Made by a program: the position numbers and the translations under genes
Notes under the pieces: model-generated
Seen by the model: only the letters and a program-made list of their open reading frames with translations
Databases searched by the model: none
What the model was told of the DNA's origin: nothing
Shown: positions 36,670 through 46,218 of the stretch, piece by piece
Layout: each line of letters begins with the position of its first letter
Position numbering within the stretch: position 1 is the stretch's first letter
DNA from: Syntrophomonadaceae bacterium
GTDB lineage: Bacteria > Bacillota > PH28-bin88
Length of the DNA stretch: 64,000 nt
NCBI GenBank assembly: GCA_018333865.1
Contig: JAGXSE010000023.1
Span: 81,035-145,034 of the forward strand
Direction: 5' to 3'

Positions 36670-37950
36670 ATGGCTGGCTTATTATTTGGCACCTTGTTTA
36701 TTTTGCTCCTCGTAAACGTCCCCATAGCCATTTCGTTGGGCATGGCCTCGATTATAGCATTGAATCTGGGAGATATGCCCACACCACCACTTGTAGTGGC
36801 GCAGCGGATGTTTACAGCCCTTGATTCCTTTCCCTTTATGGCGATCCCATTTTTCATGCTGGCCGGAGGCCTGATGGAATCCGGCGGCATTTCCCGCCGG
36901 CTGATCAATTTTACCCGGACCATTGTAGGAGGGCTGCCAGGGGGGCTAGGTGTGATTACTATTGTGGCCTCAGCCTTTTTTGGCGCAATTTCCGGCTCAA
37001 ACCCGGCAACCGTTGCTGCCATCGGCGGCATCATGATTCCTGCGATGGTTAGAGCAGGCTATCCCAAAGATTTTGCGGCAGCCATTGCCGCGGCAGGCGG
37101 CACGTTGGGTGTAATTATCCCCCCCAGCATTCCCATGATCACCTATGGGGTAGTTGCTGGTGTTTCCATCGGCGCATTATTTATGGCCGGCTTTGTACCA
37201 GGTTTAATATTGGCCGCAGGGTTAACTCTGGTAGTGGTTTTTTACGCTAAAATGCTTGGCTTAAAGGGCGAACAGCGGGCAACCTTTAAAGAATTCCTGG
37301 TGGCAGCTAAAGATGCTGTTTTGGCTTTAGTTATGCCGCTAATTATTTTGGGGGGGATTTATGGCGGTATCTTTACTCCCACTGAGGCAGCCTCTGTGGC
37401 GGTGGTGTATTCTTTTATTATCAGCGTTTTTGTTTACCGGGAAATTAAATTCAAGGAACTTGGCGGCATCATTGTCAAGGCTGGGGTGAATACTGCTATA
37501 GTTTTGCTGGTTGTCGCTACATCGGCTTCCTTCTCTTGGTTAATTACCAGTGCCCAGATCCCGGCAGTTGTGACTCAGTTTATGCTTGGTATATCTGAAA
37601 ACCCGATTGTGCTGGTGCTTTTAATCAACATTCTTTTACTGATAATGGGCACATTCCTGGAGACCCAGGCCATTATTCTTCTGATTGCGCCCATCCTCCT
37701 GCCATTAGCCATAAAACTTGGCATTGATCCCATTCTCCTTGGGATCATCATGGTGGTCAACACCTCCATCGGCATGATCACCCCGCCGCTGGCAGTAAAC
37801 CTGTTTGTTGCCTGCGGGATATCCAACCTGGGGATCGAGCAGATCAGCCGCAAGATAGTTCCTTTCCTGATTATGGGCATTATTGTTATTTTGCTGATCA
37901 GTAATATTCCCCAACTATCCCTGTGGCTGCCTCAGGTCTTGTTAAAGTAA
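36670..37950 (+). CDS. dctM: TRAP transporter large permease (DctM)
   Basis: This 426-residue membrane protein has about twelve helices. Signature stretches are FPFMAIPFFMLAGGLMESGG, SGSNPATVAAIGGIMIPAM and IIPPSIPMITYGVVAG, together the sodium-coupled ion-transporter core of the DctM family. It completes the DctPQM transporter, which imports organic acids with sodium. Directly joined to dctQ. Confidence 0.96.
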   Translation: MAGLLFGTLFILLLVNVPIAISLGMASIIALNLGDMPTPPLVVAQRMFTALDSFPFMAIPFFMLAGGLMESGGISRRLINFTRTIVGGLPGGLGVITIVASAFFGAISGSNPATVAAIGGIMIPAMVRAGYPKDFAAAIAAAGGTLGVIIPPSIPMITYGVVAGVSIGALFMAGFVPGLILAAGLTLVVVFYAKMLGLKGEQRATFKEFLVAAKDAVLALVMPLIILGGIYGGIFTPTEAASVAVVYSFIISVFVYREIKFKELGGIIVKAGVNTAIVLLVVATSASFSWLITSAQIPAVVTQFMLGISENPIVLVLLINILLLIMGTFLETQAIILLIAPILLPLAIKLGIDPILLGIIMVVNTSIGMITPPLAVNLFVACGISNLGIEQISRKIVPFLIMGIIVILLISNIPQLSLWLPQVLLK

Positions 37951-37978
37951 TTTACGATTATTTTTTGGCGGTGGTTTT

Positions 37979-39130
37979 GTGCTTGGTTTAAAAACTCTGT
38001 TCCGGCAGTGGCAAAAGTTTTGCGGTCCCGGGGCAATGCCCCGGCGACCGCTCAGGGCTATGCAGGTAGAGGTTACAACCGCCTGCAATTTTAGCTGCCA
38101 GATGTGCCCGATGGGTTCTGAGAAAACGAGGGGCCGGGATATGGAATGGTCGACTTACCAGAAGTTGGCCGAAGATTTTCCGATGACTGAGCTGGTTTAC
38201 CTGCAGGGTTGGGGGGAGCCGTTACTCCATCCGGAAATCGTTGCGATGGTTAGATTGGCGAAAAGCAAGGGGTGTCAGGTTGGTTTTACGACCAACGGGT
38301 CTTTGTTGAACGAGGATATGATTGCCTGTTTGCTGGAACAGGACATCGATTATATTACTGTTTCCATCGCCGGTGCCATTGCGGTTACCCACGAGGCTAT
38401 CCGCAAGGGTTCTAACTTTGCAGGATTGGTGGGTAACTTGCGCCAGTTGGTGCAAATGCGCAATCAAAAGGGGCCAAAACGGCCGAAGATAACCCTTTCT
38501 TACTTGATGTTAGAAGCAAATTTGCCAGAATTAGCCCAGGGGGTGGAATTGGCCAGCAACCTGGGTTGTGATGAGATGCTTGCGGCCAATCAGGATTTTC
38601 CTGCTTGCATTGCGCAGGAACAAAGCCGCATCTTTGACTGGGGGCCGGCCCCGCCGGATCGTTTGGCTGTGGTAGAAGCGGCTGTTTTTAGAGCTAAGGC
38701 CCTTGGTCTGAATTTAAGGGTATACCCGCTGGAATTGGGAGAAGAGGTGCTGGTTTGCGAAATGGATCCGGTGCGGCAATTATTTGTCAGTATTGACGGA
38801 GATATCTCGCCCTGTGTATATATGAACATTGCCGGGCAAGAGGAGGTGCCCAGGTTTTTTAAAGGCAAGGAGTGTTCGCTGCCCAAAACAGTCTATGGCA
38901 ATATCAAGCAAGATCGGCTGGAAGCAATCTGGGAGACTGCAGGTTATGTCAATTTCCGCGAGGTATTTAAACGGCGCCAGGCCCTTTACCCACAGATAAT
39001 GGGAGTAGTGATGGGAGAGGCAGTTTCCAGGCGGGATCTGCAGGAGCTAAAAAGCTGCGGGCACGATCTGTTCTCACGTTATCCCCTGCCCCCGGGCTGT
39101 AGTTGCTGTTATAAAGCTTACAACGCCTGA
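37979..39130 (+). CDS. Radical SAM protein with SPASM-like C-terminus
   Basis: The 383-residue protein contains the radical SAM motif CNFSCQMC (about residues 36-43), then the glycine-rich LQGWGEPLLHPE and TTNGSLL. The C-terminal part contains the Cys-rich SIDGDISPCVYMN and PPGCSCCYKAYNA, typical of SPASM or twitch auxiliary-cluster domains used in peptide and enzyme maturation. No small precursor peptide or candidate target gene was seen next to it. GTG at 37979 is taken as start after GGCGGTGG. Its last 13 bases overlap the convergent csoR-like gene. Confidence 0.85.
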   Translation: MLGLKTLFRQWQKFCGPGAMPRRPLRAMQVEVTTACNFSCQMCPMGSEKTRGRDMEWSTYQKLAEDFPMTELVYLQGWGEPLLHPEIVAMVRLAKSKGCQVGFTTNGSLLNEDMIACLLEQDIDYITVSIAGAIAVTHEAIRKGSNFAGLVGNLRQLVQMRNQKGPKRPKITLSYLMLEANLPELAQGVELASNLGCDEMLAANQDFPACIAQEQSRIFDWGPAPPDRLAVVEAAVFRAKALGLNLRVYPLELGEEVLVCEMDPVRQLFVSIDGDISPCVYMNIAGQEEVPRFFKGKECSLPKTVYGNIKQDRLEAIWETAGYVNFREVFKRRQALYPQIMGVVMGEAVSRRDLQELKSCGHDLFSRYPLPPGCSCCYKAYNA

Positions 39131-39411
39131 TTTGCCAGCATTTCCATGGCCTTCTCCAAAGCTTTTTTCGCTGGCACGCCGTTTTTTACTTGTTCGTCGA
39201 CATAGCATTCCAAATAAAAGGCCATTAAGGCCTGGCTGGCATTCTGGACCGCTGATCTAAGGGCTTTTAGCTGGATAATCACCTGCTGGCAGTCCTGTCC
39301 TTCTTCCAGCATCCTTTGGATTCCCTTCGCCTGTCCTTCAATACGCTTTAATCTGTTCATGATTTTTGTTTTTTCTTCTTTTCCCAACTCCATGCCCAAA
39401 TCTATTTTCAT
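39118..39411 (-). CDS. CsoR/CstR-family repressor lacking the metal-site His
   Basis: This is a 97-residue all-helical DUF156 repressor (KIMNRLKRIEGQAKGIQRML is the family signature). Cu-sensing CsoR uses Cys-His-Cys; here the two Cys are kept (C41 in EGQDCQQV, C69 in YLECYVD) but the His position, four residues before the second Cys, is Phe (F65). This pattern fits persulfide-sensing CstR better than copper CsoR. The ATG at 39409-39411 is chosen because AGGAGG precedes it, while the upstream ATG lies inside that site. It is divergent from a NapH-like ferredoxin gene, and both promoters carry matching operators. Confidence 0.85.
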   Translation of the reverse strand: MKIDLGMELGKEEKTKIMNRLKRIEGQAKGIQRMLEEGQDCQQVIIQLKALRSAVQNASQALMAFYLECYVDEQVKNGVPAKKALEKAMEMLANQAL

Positions 39412-39433
39412 GGGGCGCACCCTCCTAGACATA

Positions 39434-39482
39434 ATACCCTGTACTGTATTTATATTTTATAGGATGGTTTTTAGATAAGCAA
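39434..39482 (-). promoter_or_regulatory. Promoter and operator of the CsoR/CstR-like gene
   Basis: On the minus strand, TTGCTT (39477-39482), 17 bp, TAAAAT (39454-39459). Just downstream at 39434-39449 is ATACCC-N4-CTGTAT, a two-mismatch version of the operator in the facing promoter. This suggests autorepression. Confidence 0.55.
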
Positions 39483-39517
39483 CAAGACAGATTGGTTTTA
39501 TTTTGTGCTGAAGTCTA

Positions 39518-39563
39518 TTGACAAAACAGATACGCCTGGGCTAATATATACCCGCGAGGGTAT
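39518..39563 (+). promoter_or_regulatory. Promoter with ATACCC-N4-GGGTAT operator of the NapH-like gene
   Basis: TTGACA at 39518-39523, 18 bp, TAATAT at 39542-39547. The perfect palindrome ATACCCGCGAGGGTAT at 39548-39563 overlaps the expected transcription start. Its architecture matches operators of CsoR/CstR-family repressors, so binding of the divergently encoded repressor would block this promoter. Confidence 0.7.
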
Positions 39564-39590
39564 TTTCTATTAGAAAGTGAGGCGTTGCAA

Positions 39591-40271
39591 ATGTACCAAA
39601 AAATAAGGCTAGGGATACAGCTGTTTGCATCCCTGCTGGCTCTGCTATTGTTAGGGGTGGGGGTATACAGCTTTAATCTTCTTTATGTAGCAAGCGCTCT
39701 GGGTTTGGCCTTTTTCGCCGGACGATTTTTTTGCGGCTGGCTCTGTCCCCTGGGTCTTTTTACCGAACGGGTCTTAAAATTCTTCAGCCGGGAAAAGAAA
39801 ATCCCTGCTTTTATGACCAAAAGCTGGTTCCGCTATGGTTTTACTGCCCTTTTTTTGGCAGGATTTGTAATCCTTTGGGTGTCACCCCTGGCGGAAATCG
39901 TTAAACCATTTATTCTGATGGGCACCATGTTCGTTCTGGCAATAATTATTGGAGTGCTTTTTTATCCAAAAGGCTGGTGCGCCTATGTATGCCCGTGGGG
40001 GGTATTGTCCAGCATGATTGGCAGAGTGGCTCCCTATCAAATGGTGGTGGGGGAAGACTGCAAGGGGTGCTTAAGGTGTGCCAAGGCCTGTCCGGTGACC
40101 GGTATTTTGGAGCCGGCAATAGCCCGCACTCGCGAAACAAAGGAAGCGGCAGTTATGCAGACCAGGTGTATCCGCTGCCTGCAGTGTGCCGGAGCATGCC
40201 CCTTGGGTAACATTGATCTGAAATCTGCATCCCAGATCCAAACCAAAGCAATTGCCGGATCGAAAGCTTGA
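39591..40271 (+). CDS. NapH/CcoG-like membrane ferredoxin
   Basis: The 226-residue protein has four transmembrane helices and two CGWLCP-type loops (FFCGWLCPLG and WCAYVCPWG), followed by two [4Fe-4S] motifs (CKGCLRCAKACPV and CIRCLQCAGACPLG). Such proteins pass electrons between the membrane and soluble partners. Its repressor appears to be the divergent CsoR/CstR-like protein, so it may serve sulfur or metal stress. ATG at 39591 follows GTGAGG at eight bases and is preferred over the TTG at 39585. Confidence 0.85.
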   Translation: MYQKIRLGIQLFASLLALLLLGVGVYSFNLLYVASALGLAFFAGRFFCGWLCPLGLFTERVLKFFSREKKIPAFMTKSWFRYGFTALFLAGFVILWVSPLAEIVKPFILMGTMFVLAIIIGVLFYPKGWCAYVCPWGVLSSMIGRVAPYQMVVGEDCKGCLRCAKACPVTGILEPAIARTRETKEAAVMQTRCIRCLQCAGACPLGNIDLKSASQIQTKAIAGSKA

Positions 40272-40454
40272 TATTGCTGGGTTCGTTTCCTCAGGGCAAT
40301 ACCGGCAATGTTTGGTTGTTTAATAGTAAAACAAAATCTAATAAAGGATATTTAGCCAGATTTGTTGAATATTATACAGACCAATCGTAAATAGTCTTTG
40401 GGATGGCTTGTTAAAAAAACTAAATTTGTAGAAAATAGCGAAGGGATGAATAGA

Positions 40455-41576
40455 ATGCTGATTGGAGTGCCAAAGGAGATCAAGAGCCAGGAAAACAGGG
40501 TCGCCCTGGTGCCGGGCGGAGCTCTTGTTCTGCGCCAGACCGGGCACCAGGTGATCGTACAAACCGGCGCCGGAGTAGGAAGCGGGTTCAGCGATGAGGC
40601 CTATGTGGCAGCAGGAGCTGAGATTGTGGCTGGTCCGGAAGAGGTATTTGCCAGAGCCGATATGATCATCAAAGTGAAGGAGCCGCTGCCGCCGGAGTAT
40701 AACCTCTTCCGGGAGGGGCAAACCCTTTTTACCTATTTGCATTTAGCACCTGAGCCGGAGCTGACCAGAGTGCTGATGGAACGGAAAGTTGTCGGGATCG
40801 CCTATGAAACCATCGAACTGACCGACGGTTCTTTGCCTCTTTTAACCCCGATGAGTGAAATCGCCGGGCGGATGGCGGTCCAGATTGGGGCCCAGTTCTT
40901 AGAAAAGGCAAAAGGAGGCAAGGGTGTATTGCTGGGTGGGGTACCCGGGGTTCCGCCGGGAAGGGTCAGCATTATCGGCGGGGGCATTGTAGGAACGAAT
41001 GCAGCCAAGATGGCCCTGGGCCTGGGGGCGGTTGTGACCATCATCGATAAAAGCTTGCCGCGGCTAAGGTATCTTGACGACATTTTTGGCGGCCGGGTGC
41101 ATACCCTGGCATCCAACAGCTATAATATCCAGCAATCGGTTGAACAGGCTGACCTCCTGGTAGGGGCGGTGCTGGTCGCCGGGGCCAAGGCTCCGCGGCT
41201 AGTGACCGAAGACATGGTCCGCAGGATGCAGCCGGGGTCGGTGATCGTGGATGTGGCGATTGACCAGGGCGGCTGCGTGGAAACTATAGATAGGGTGACC
41301 ACCCACGCCGAGCCGATCTACTTTAAACATGGCGTAGTCCATTACGCAGTGGCTAACATGCCGGGGGCGGTTCCCCGCACCTCTACCATGGCCTTAACCA
41401 ATGCCACCCTGCCTTATGCCATGCAGCTGGCAAACAAAGGCTGGCGCCAGGCAATCGAGGAAAGTCCAGCCTTGGCCAGGGGGGTCAACACCCTGAACGG
41501 GTGCTTGACCTACGAGGCGGTAGCTCTAGCTCTCGGCCTGCCCTATACTCCACTGGAACAGGTCTTGACAGGTTAA
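40455..41576 (+). CDS. ald: Alanine dehydrogenase
   Basis: The 373-residue NAD-dependent enzyme interconverts alanine and pyruvate plus ammonia. The N-terminus [20 protein letters not shown] is a near-perfect family start, the NAD site is in [18 protein letters not shown], and the active-site region includes KVKEPLP and TYLHLA. ATG at 40455 gives the normal length; an in-frame start 19 codons upstream has no site. In a sporulating organism Ald supplies pyruvate from alanine and can link to alanine-triggered germination. A bidirectional terminator follows. Confidence 0.96.
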   Translation: MLIGVPKEIKSQENRVALVPGGALVLRQTGHQVIVQTGAGVGSGFSDEAYVAAGAEIVAGPEEVFARADMIIKVKEPLPPEYNLFREGQTLFTYLHLAPEPELTRVLMERKVVGIAYETIELTDGSLPLLTPMSEIAGRMAVQIGAQFLEKAKGGKGVLLGGVPGVPPGRVSIIGGGIVGTNAAKMALGLGAVVTIIDKSLPRLRYLDDIFGGRVHTLASNSYNIQQSVEQADLLVGAVLVAGAKAPRLVTEDMVRRMQPGSVIVDVAIDQGGCVETIDRVTTHAEPIYFKHGVVHYAVANMPGAVPRTSTMALTNATLPYAMQLANKGWRQAIEESPALARGVNTLNGCLTYEAVALALGLPYTPLEQVLTG

Positions 41577-41590
41577 CCAGGACGCAATAG

Positions 41591-41626
41591 AAAAAGCCAG
41601 CAGGAGCAATCCCGCTGGCTTTTTTG
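41591..41626 (+). terminator. Intrinsic terminator after ald
   Basis: AAAAAGCCAGC (41591-41601) pairs with GCTGGCTTTTTT starting at 41614. It may work on both strands, and also serves the convergent ATPase gene. Confidence 0.9.
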
Positions 41627-41674
41627 AACGTTTAGGAAATTATGCCCCTTGTGGATAATGTCCTAAAGCAGGAA

Positions 41675-42904
41675 TTATATATATCGAAGCGGTATAATTC
41701 TGCTCATTGGGGTTAAATACCTTACTTCATCCACCAAGCAGATGAGTCCGCCCTCGCCAACAGGCCTTTGTTCATTGCCTTCGAGCTTAACAAAGGACTT
41801 TATATCCTGTTTACTTGGATTTCCTGTTTTCTTAATCTCAATTGGATACAGAACGCCATTACTTTCAATAACCAGATCGATTTCATTCAGATCCTTATCC
41901 CGGTAATAACTAAAGCAAAGGTCATCAAACCCATGATTATAATATCCCTTGATGATCTCAGATATGACAAAGGTTTCAAATATCGTACCGCTCATAGCGC
42001 CAAACTGTAGCTGATCGGAAGTATACCAGCCGGCAAGATAGCTTGCGAGTCCGGTGTCCATAAAGTATAGCTTCGGCGTTTTGACGATGCGTTTGTTAAA
42101 GTTATGGTAATAGGGCTGCAGCAAAAAAACAATTCCCGACGTTCGTAAGATCGATACCCAGCTTTTTATCGTATCTACAGATTTGCCGATATCCTTTGCA
42201 ATCCACGAATAGTTCAGCATTTGTCCTGTCGCTGCAGCAAGCAGCCGCATAAACTGCAAAAAAGCGGTATGATCCCCTATTTGGGTCAGAGCACGAACAT
42301 CCCTTTCTATATATGTTCTGATGTAGTCCCCATAGAACTGCCGCCAAAAGTGGTCATCAATATCTTCATGGTACAGCCTGGGCATTGAGCCTCTATGTAT
42401 AATCTTCCAAATATCCTGGTGTGAAATGGCTTTAGTTTCCTTTCCTGTATTCTCAATGTAGGCGGAAGTCGGAATGAAGGGCGTGCTGTCCTCTCTCCCT
42501 TGAATTTCCCTTAAGGACAACCCCAGCATTTGCAGAATGCCTATTCTTCCTGCTAAGGATTCGGAAACATTTTTCATGAGATGGAAAGCTTGGGAACCTG
42601 TCATATAAAACAATCTTTTCTCTTTCGTTTCATCCGCAATCATCTTGATATATGGAAACAATTCCGGTGCATATTGAACTTCATCCAAAAGAATAGGCGG
42701 AGCATAGGTTTTAAAAAACAGTCCGCTTTCTGTTTTTGCATACTCCATGATTCCAGGATCATCAAGGGAAATGTATCGAATGTCCTTACATACTTGTTTT
42801 AGTACCGTCGTTTTCCCCACTTGTCTCGGCCCCGTTATAATCACAGCAGGGTACATCCCTGATACCCTATGAATTGTGTCCTCAATATGCCTTCTTATGT
42901 ACAT
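41675..42904 (-). CDS. AAA_14/DUF4143 ATPase
   Basis: The 410-residue protein has an AAA_14 N-domain with Walker A GPRQVGKTT and Walker B ILLDEVQ near residues 25-85, and a C-terminal DUF4143 domain whose end (NEIDLVIESNGVLYPIEIKK) has the D-x(n)-E-x-K pattern of PD-(D/E)XK folds. Such proteins are common, often multicopy and often horizontally acquired; their role is not settled. The ATG at 42902-42904 is preferred over an upstream TTG because GGAAG precedes it. It has a consensus promoter and a palindrome over the -35 box. Confidence 0.88.
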   Translation of the reverse strand: MYIRRHIEDTIHRVSGMYPAVIITGPRQVGKTTVLKQVCKDIRYISLDDPGIMEYAKTESGLFFKTYAPPILLDEVQYAPELFPYIKMIADETKEKRLFYMTGSQAFHLMKNVSESLAGRIGILQMLGLSLREIQGREDSTPFIPTSAYIENTGKETKAISHQDIWKIIHRGSMPRLYHEDIDDHFWRQFYGDYIRTYIERDVRALTQIGDHTAFLQFMRLLAAATGQMLNYSWIAKDIGKSVDTIKSWVSILRTSGIVFLLQPYYHNFNKRIVKTPKLYFMDTGLASYLAGWYTSDQLQFGAMSGTIFETFVISEIIKGYYNHGFDDLCFSYYRDKDLNEIDLVIESNGVLYPIEIKKTGNPSKQDIKSFVKLEGNEQRPVGEGGLICLVDEVRYLTPMSRIIPLRYI

Positions 42905-42940
42905 ATATCCCACTTCCAAACTCGGCCGATTTCGAATTGT

Positions 42941-42975
42941 ATTATAAATTATACGAACTAAATTGTCAAGACAAT
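42941..42975 (-). promoter_or_regulatory. Consensus promoter with palindrome at the -35 box
   Basis: On the minus strand TTGACA (42964-42969), exactly 17 bp, TATAAT (42941-42946): both hexamers are perfect. The palindrome ATTGTCAAGACAAT (42962-42975) covers the -35 box and is a likely operator. The start codon of the AAA ATPase gene lies about 37 bases downstream. Confidence 0.75.
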
Positions 42976-43011
42976 TCTTGTATCGACGAATAATACGAAG
43001 TGCTTTTGTGC

Positions 43012-43746
43012 TTACTTTACGGGCAGTCCATGGTCAGACAGGATGGCCTTGGCTTCAGCCACTTTGGCAGGGTCTGGCGGCTGAACCCCTTGCAGGGGGT
43101 TTACTAGCCCCAGCTCTTCCCATTTATAGGAACCAAGGGTATGATAAGGCAAGACCTCGACCTTCTCCAGGCTGGCAAGCTCCTGTAAAAATTCTGCCAG
43201 ACGACTGATATCCTCAGCGTCGTCGGTGTAGCCGGGGATTAAAACAAACCGTACCCAGACAGCTTTTTGGTGCAAAGACAGGTAGCGGGCCAGCTCGAGG
43301 GTCCGTTCGTTGCTGACCCCGGTCAACTCTTTGTGTTTCGCCGGGTTGATGTGTTTGATGTCCAGCAGAACCAGGTCAGTTACCGGCAGGAGTGGTACCA
43401 GGGGTTTTGGTCCCGTGCAGCCGGAGGTGTCGATGGCCGTATTCAGTCCCATGCCCCGGCAGGCGGTGAAGAGGTGGAGGAGAAAGCGGGCCTGCAGGGC
43501 CGGCTCACCACCCGAGGCTGTTATACCGCCGCCGGAGGCCAGGTAAAAATCCTTGTATTGAGCTATGTCATCGATTAATTCCTGCAGGGTTTTCTCCCGG
43601 CCTCCCCGGGGGTCCCAGGTATCCCGGTTGTGGCAGTACAGGCAGCGCAAAGGGCAACCCTGAAAAAAAATTACATAACGGATGCCGGGCCCATCCTGGG
43701 TGCCAAAGGTTTCCACCGAGTGGATCCTGGCTGTGTTCTCTTTCAT
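43012..43746 (-). CDS. pflA: Pyruvate formate-lyase activating enzyme
   Basis: The 244-residue radical SAM activase makes the glycyl radical on PflB. The cluster motif is CPLRCLYC in FQGCPLRCLYCHNRDTW, followed by the family's GGGITASGGEP. It follows pflB by three bases on the same strand, so it is translationally coupled; no separate strong ribosome binding site is seen. The pair permits formate and acetyl-CoA formation from pyruvate under anoxic conditions. Confidence 0.96.
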   Translation of the reverse strand: MKENTARIHSVETFGTQDGPGIRYVIFFQGCPLRCLYCHNRDTWDPRGGREKTLQELIDDIAQYKDFYLASGGGITASGGEPALQARFLLHLFTACRGMGLNTAIDTSGCTGPKPLVPLLPVTDLVLLDIKHINPAKHKELTGVSNERTLELARYLSLHQKAVWVRFVLIPGYTDDAEDISRLAEFLQELASLEKVEVLPYHTLGSYKWEELGLVNPLQGVQPPDPAKVAEAKAILSDHGLPVK

Positions 43747-43749
43747 GGC

Positions 43750-45975
43750 TTATAGTCCGTGAATAGTGCGGTGAATCACATCCAGCTGCTGTTCTCTGGT
43801 CAGTTTAATGAAATTGACCGCGTAGCCGGAAACCCTGATGGTCAGTTGGGGGTATTTTTCAGGATGCTCCATCGCGTCCAGGAGGGTTTCCTTATCATAA
43901 ACATTGGCATTGATGTGGTGACCGCCCTTGCCGAAATAGCCGTCCAGCAGGGCTGCCAGGTGGCTGGCTCGCTTTGCCGGGTCTTGGCCCAGGGAGCGGG
44001 GCACAATAGAAAATGTGTAGGAGATGCCGTCCCGGGAGTAATCATAGGGCAGGCGGGCCACCGAGGCCATGGCGGCAATAGCTCCTTTTTTCTCCCGCCC
44101 GTGCATGGGATTGGCTCCGGGGGCAAAGGGCTCGCCAGCCCGGCGGCCATCGGGGGTGCTGCCTGTTTTCTGGCCGTAGACGATGTTCGATGTGATCGTC
44201 AGAATGGATAAGGTGGGTTCGGCCTGACGGTAAGCAACCTGTTTTCTTAACTTATACATAAAGCGCATTACTATCTCAACCGCCAGATCGTCCACCAGGG
44301 GGTCGTTATTGCCCATGGTGGGAAAGTCCTGTCCCACCTGGTAATCAACCACCAGACCCTGTTCATTTCTGATGGTTTTTACCTTCCCGTATTTGATTGC
44401 GCTAAGGGAATCGGCGACAACAGATAAGCCGGCGACGCCGCAGGCCATGGTCCGGTGGATATCCAGGTCATGAAGGGCCATTTCCAGGCTCTCGTAATAA
44501 TACTTGTCATGCATGTGATGAATAATATTCAAGGTATTGATATAGAGGGCCGCCAGCCATTCCATCACGATGTCGAACCGCTCTATCACCTCCTGATAGT
44601 CCAGGTACTCCGAGGTAATGGGGGCAAACCGGGGGCCAACCTGGATCCCTAAAACCTCATCCTGCCCTCCGTTGATAGCATAAAGGAGGGCTTTGGCCAG
44701 ATTGGCCCGGGCGCCAAAAAACTGCATTTCTTTCCCGATGCGCATCGCCGAAACGCAGCAGGCGATGCCATAATCGTCTCCATACCTGGGACGCATCAGG
44801 TCGTCATTTTCATACTGAATGGAGCTGGTGTCAATGGACAGCTGGCTGCAGTAAAGTTTAAAGGCCTCCGGCAGTTGCCGCGACCAGAGGACGGTCATGT
44901 TGGGTTCAGGAGCCGGGCCCAGGTTGGTTAAGGTATTGAGCCAGCGAAAAGAGGTCCTGGTGACCAGGGTGCGGCCGTCGATGCCCATGCCCCCGATAGA
45001 TTCAGTAATCCAAACCGGGTCGCCGCTGAACAGCTGGTTGTATTCCGGGGTCCGCAGAAAGCGAACCAGGCGCAGCTTGATCACCATATGGTCAATCAAT
45101 TCCTGGGCCGCACTCTCCGGCAGCAGGCCCTGTTGCAGGTCCCTTTCCAGGTAAATGTCCAAAAATGTGGAAACCCGGCCCAGGCTCATGGCAGCGCCGT
45201 TCTGCTGTTTTATTGCCGCCAGGTAGGCAAAGTACAACCACTGGACAGCTTCGGCAGCGTTCCTGGCCGGTTGGGAGATGTCATAACCGTATGCGGCAGC
45301 CATTTCTTTCAGTTCCGCTAAAGCTTTGATCTCCTCAGCGACCTCTTCCCGCCGTCGGATGGTTTTTTCATCCATTACCCTCCGGTCTAATTGGGCCAGG
45401 TCGCCCTGCTTGGCGGCAACAAGCCTGTCGACACCGTAAAGAGCCACCCTGCGGTAGTCGCCGATAATCCGCCCTCTGCCGTAAGCGTCAGGGAGCCCGG
45501 TTATGATGCCCGCTTTCCGGGCTCGCCCCATTTCCGGGGTATAGCAGTCAAAAACAGCCTGGTTATGTGTTTTCCGGTAATCCTTGAAAACTTTCTCCAT
45601 TTCCGGGTTGATGGAATAGTTGTAGGCAGCCAGGGCCTCCTTGGCCATGCGAATACCGCCATAAGGCATTAAGGCTCTTTTTAAGGGCCGGTCTGTCTGT
45701 AATCCGACAATCTTTTCCAATTCCTGGTCAAGGTAAGCTGGCGGGTAAGCGGTGATGCCGGATACAATTTGCGTCTCAGCATCCAAAGTCCCGCCTTTTT
45801 TCAGCTCTTCAGCCATTAATTTTGAAACCTTTAGCCATAACCGCTTGGTGGAGTCGGTAGCGGCGGATAGAAAAGCGCCATCCCCCTGGTAGGGTGTATA
45901 GTTATTTTGAATAAAGTCCCGCACATCAATGGTGGTCTGCCAATAACCGGGCTGAAAACTTTGCCAAGCCTCCAT
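43750..45975 (-). CDS. pflB: Formate C-acetyltransferase (pyruvate formate-lyase)
   Basis: The 741-residue glycyl radical enzyme cleaves pyruvate with CoA into acetyl-CoA and formate. The adjacent catalytic cysteines are in [10 protein letters not shown]; the radical glycine is in RVSGYAVNF near residue 717. Both are intact. The length is slightly below that of the E. coli enzyme (760), as in Gram-positive relatives. Start ATG follows AAAGGAGG. The adjoining pflA and the absence of a dehydratase-type signature support true PFL rather than another glycyl radical family member. Confidence 0.96.
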   Translation of the reverse strand: MEAWQSFQPGYWQTTIDVRDFIQNNYTPYQGDGAFLSAATDSTKRLWLKVSKLMAEELKKGGTLDAETQIVSGITAYPPAYLDQELEKIVGLQTDRPLKRALMPYGGIRMAKEALAAYNYSINPEMEKVFKDYRKTHNQAVFDCYTPEMGRARKAGIITGLPDAYGRGRIIGDYRRVALYGVDRLVAAKQGDLAQLDRRVMDEKTIRRREEVAEEIKALAELKEMAAAYGYDISQPARNAAEAVQWLYFAYLAAIKQQNGAAMSLGRVSTFLDIYLERDLQQGLLPESAAQELIDHMVIKLRLVRFLRTPEYNQLFSGDPVWITESIGGMGIDGRTLVTRTSFRWLNTLTNLGPAPEPNMTVLWSRQLPEAFKLYCSQLSIDTSSIQYENDDLMRPRYGDDYGIACCVSAMRIGKEMQFFGARANLAKALLYAINGGQDEVLGIQVGPRFAPITSEYLDYQEVIERFDIVMEWLAALYINTLNIIHHMHDKYYYESLEMALHDLDIHRTMACGVAGLSVVADSLSAIKYGKVKTIRNEQGLVVDYQVGQDFPTMGNNDPLVDDLAVEIVMRFMYKLRKQVAYRQAEPTLSILTITSNIVYGQKTGSTPDGRRAGEPFAPGANPMHGREKKGAIAAMASVARLPYDYSRDGISYTFSIVPRSLGQDPAKRASHLAALLDGYFGKGGHHINANVYDKETLLDAMEHPEKYPQLTIRVSGYAVNFIKLTREQQLDVIHRTIHGL

Positions 45976-46218
45976 TGGTGTCCTCCTTTCACTTGGGTCT
46001 TGAGATAGTTTAAGCTGTTGGCACCCGCTCTATACCCGACGACAGGAGACGGTAGACCTTTATGATGGGTATTGCAGTCAATATCCGTGGCAATCCACTG
46101 AAGGCAGCGTCAGTGCAAAGTGCTGGCAGAGAAAAATTTACCCGGCTTGACTCTGAAGTAAATATATAATAGAGTTATACTATAGTAAAATATGGCAATA
46201 TCAAAGGAGGAATAGCCA

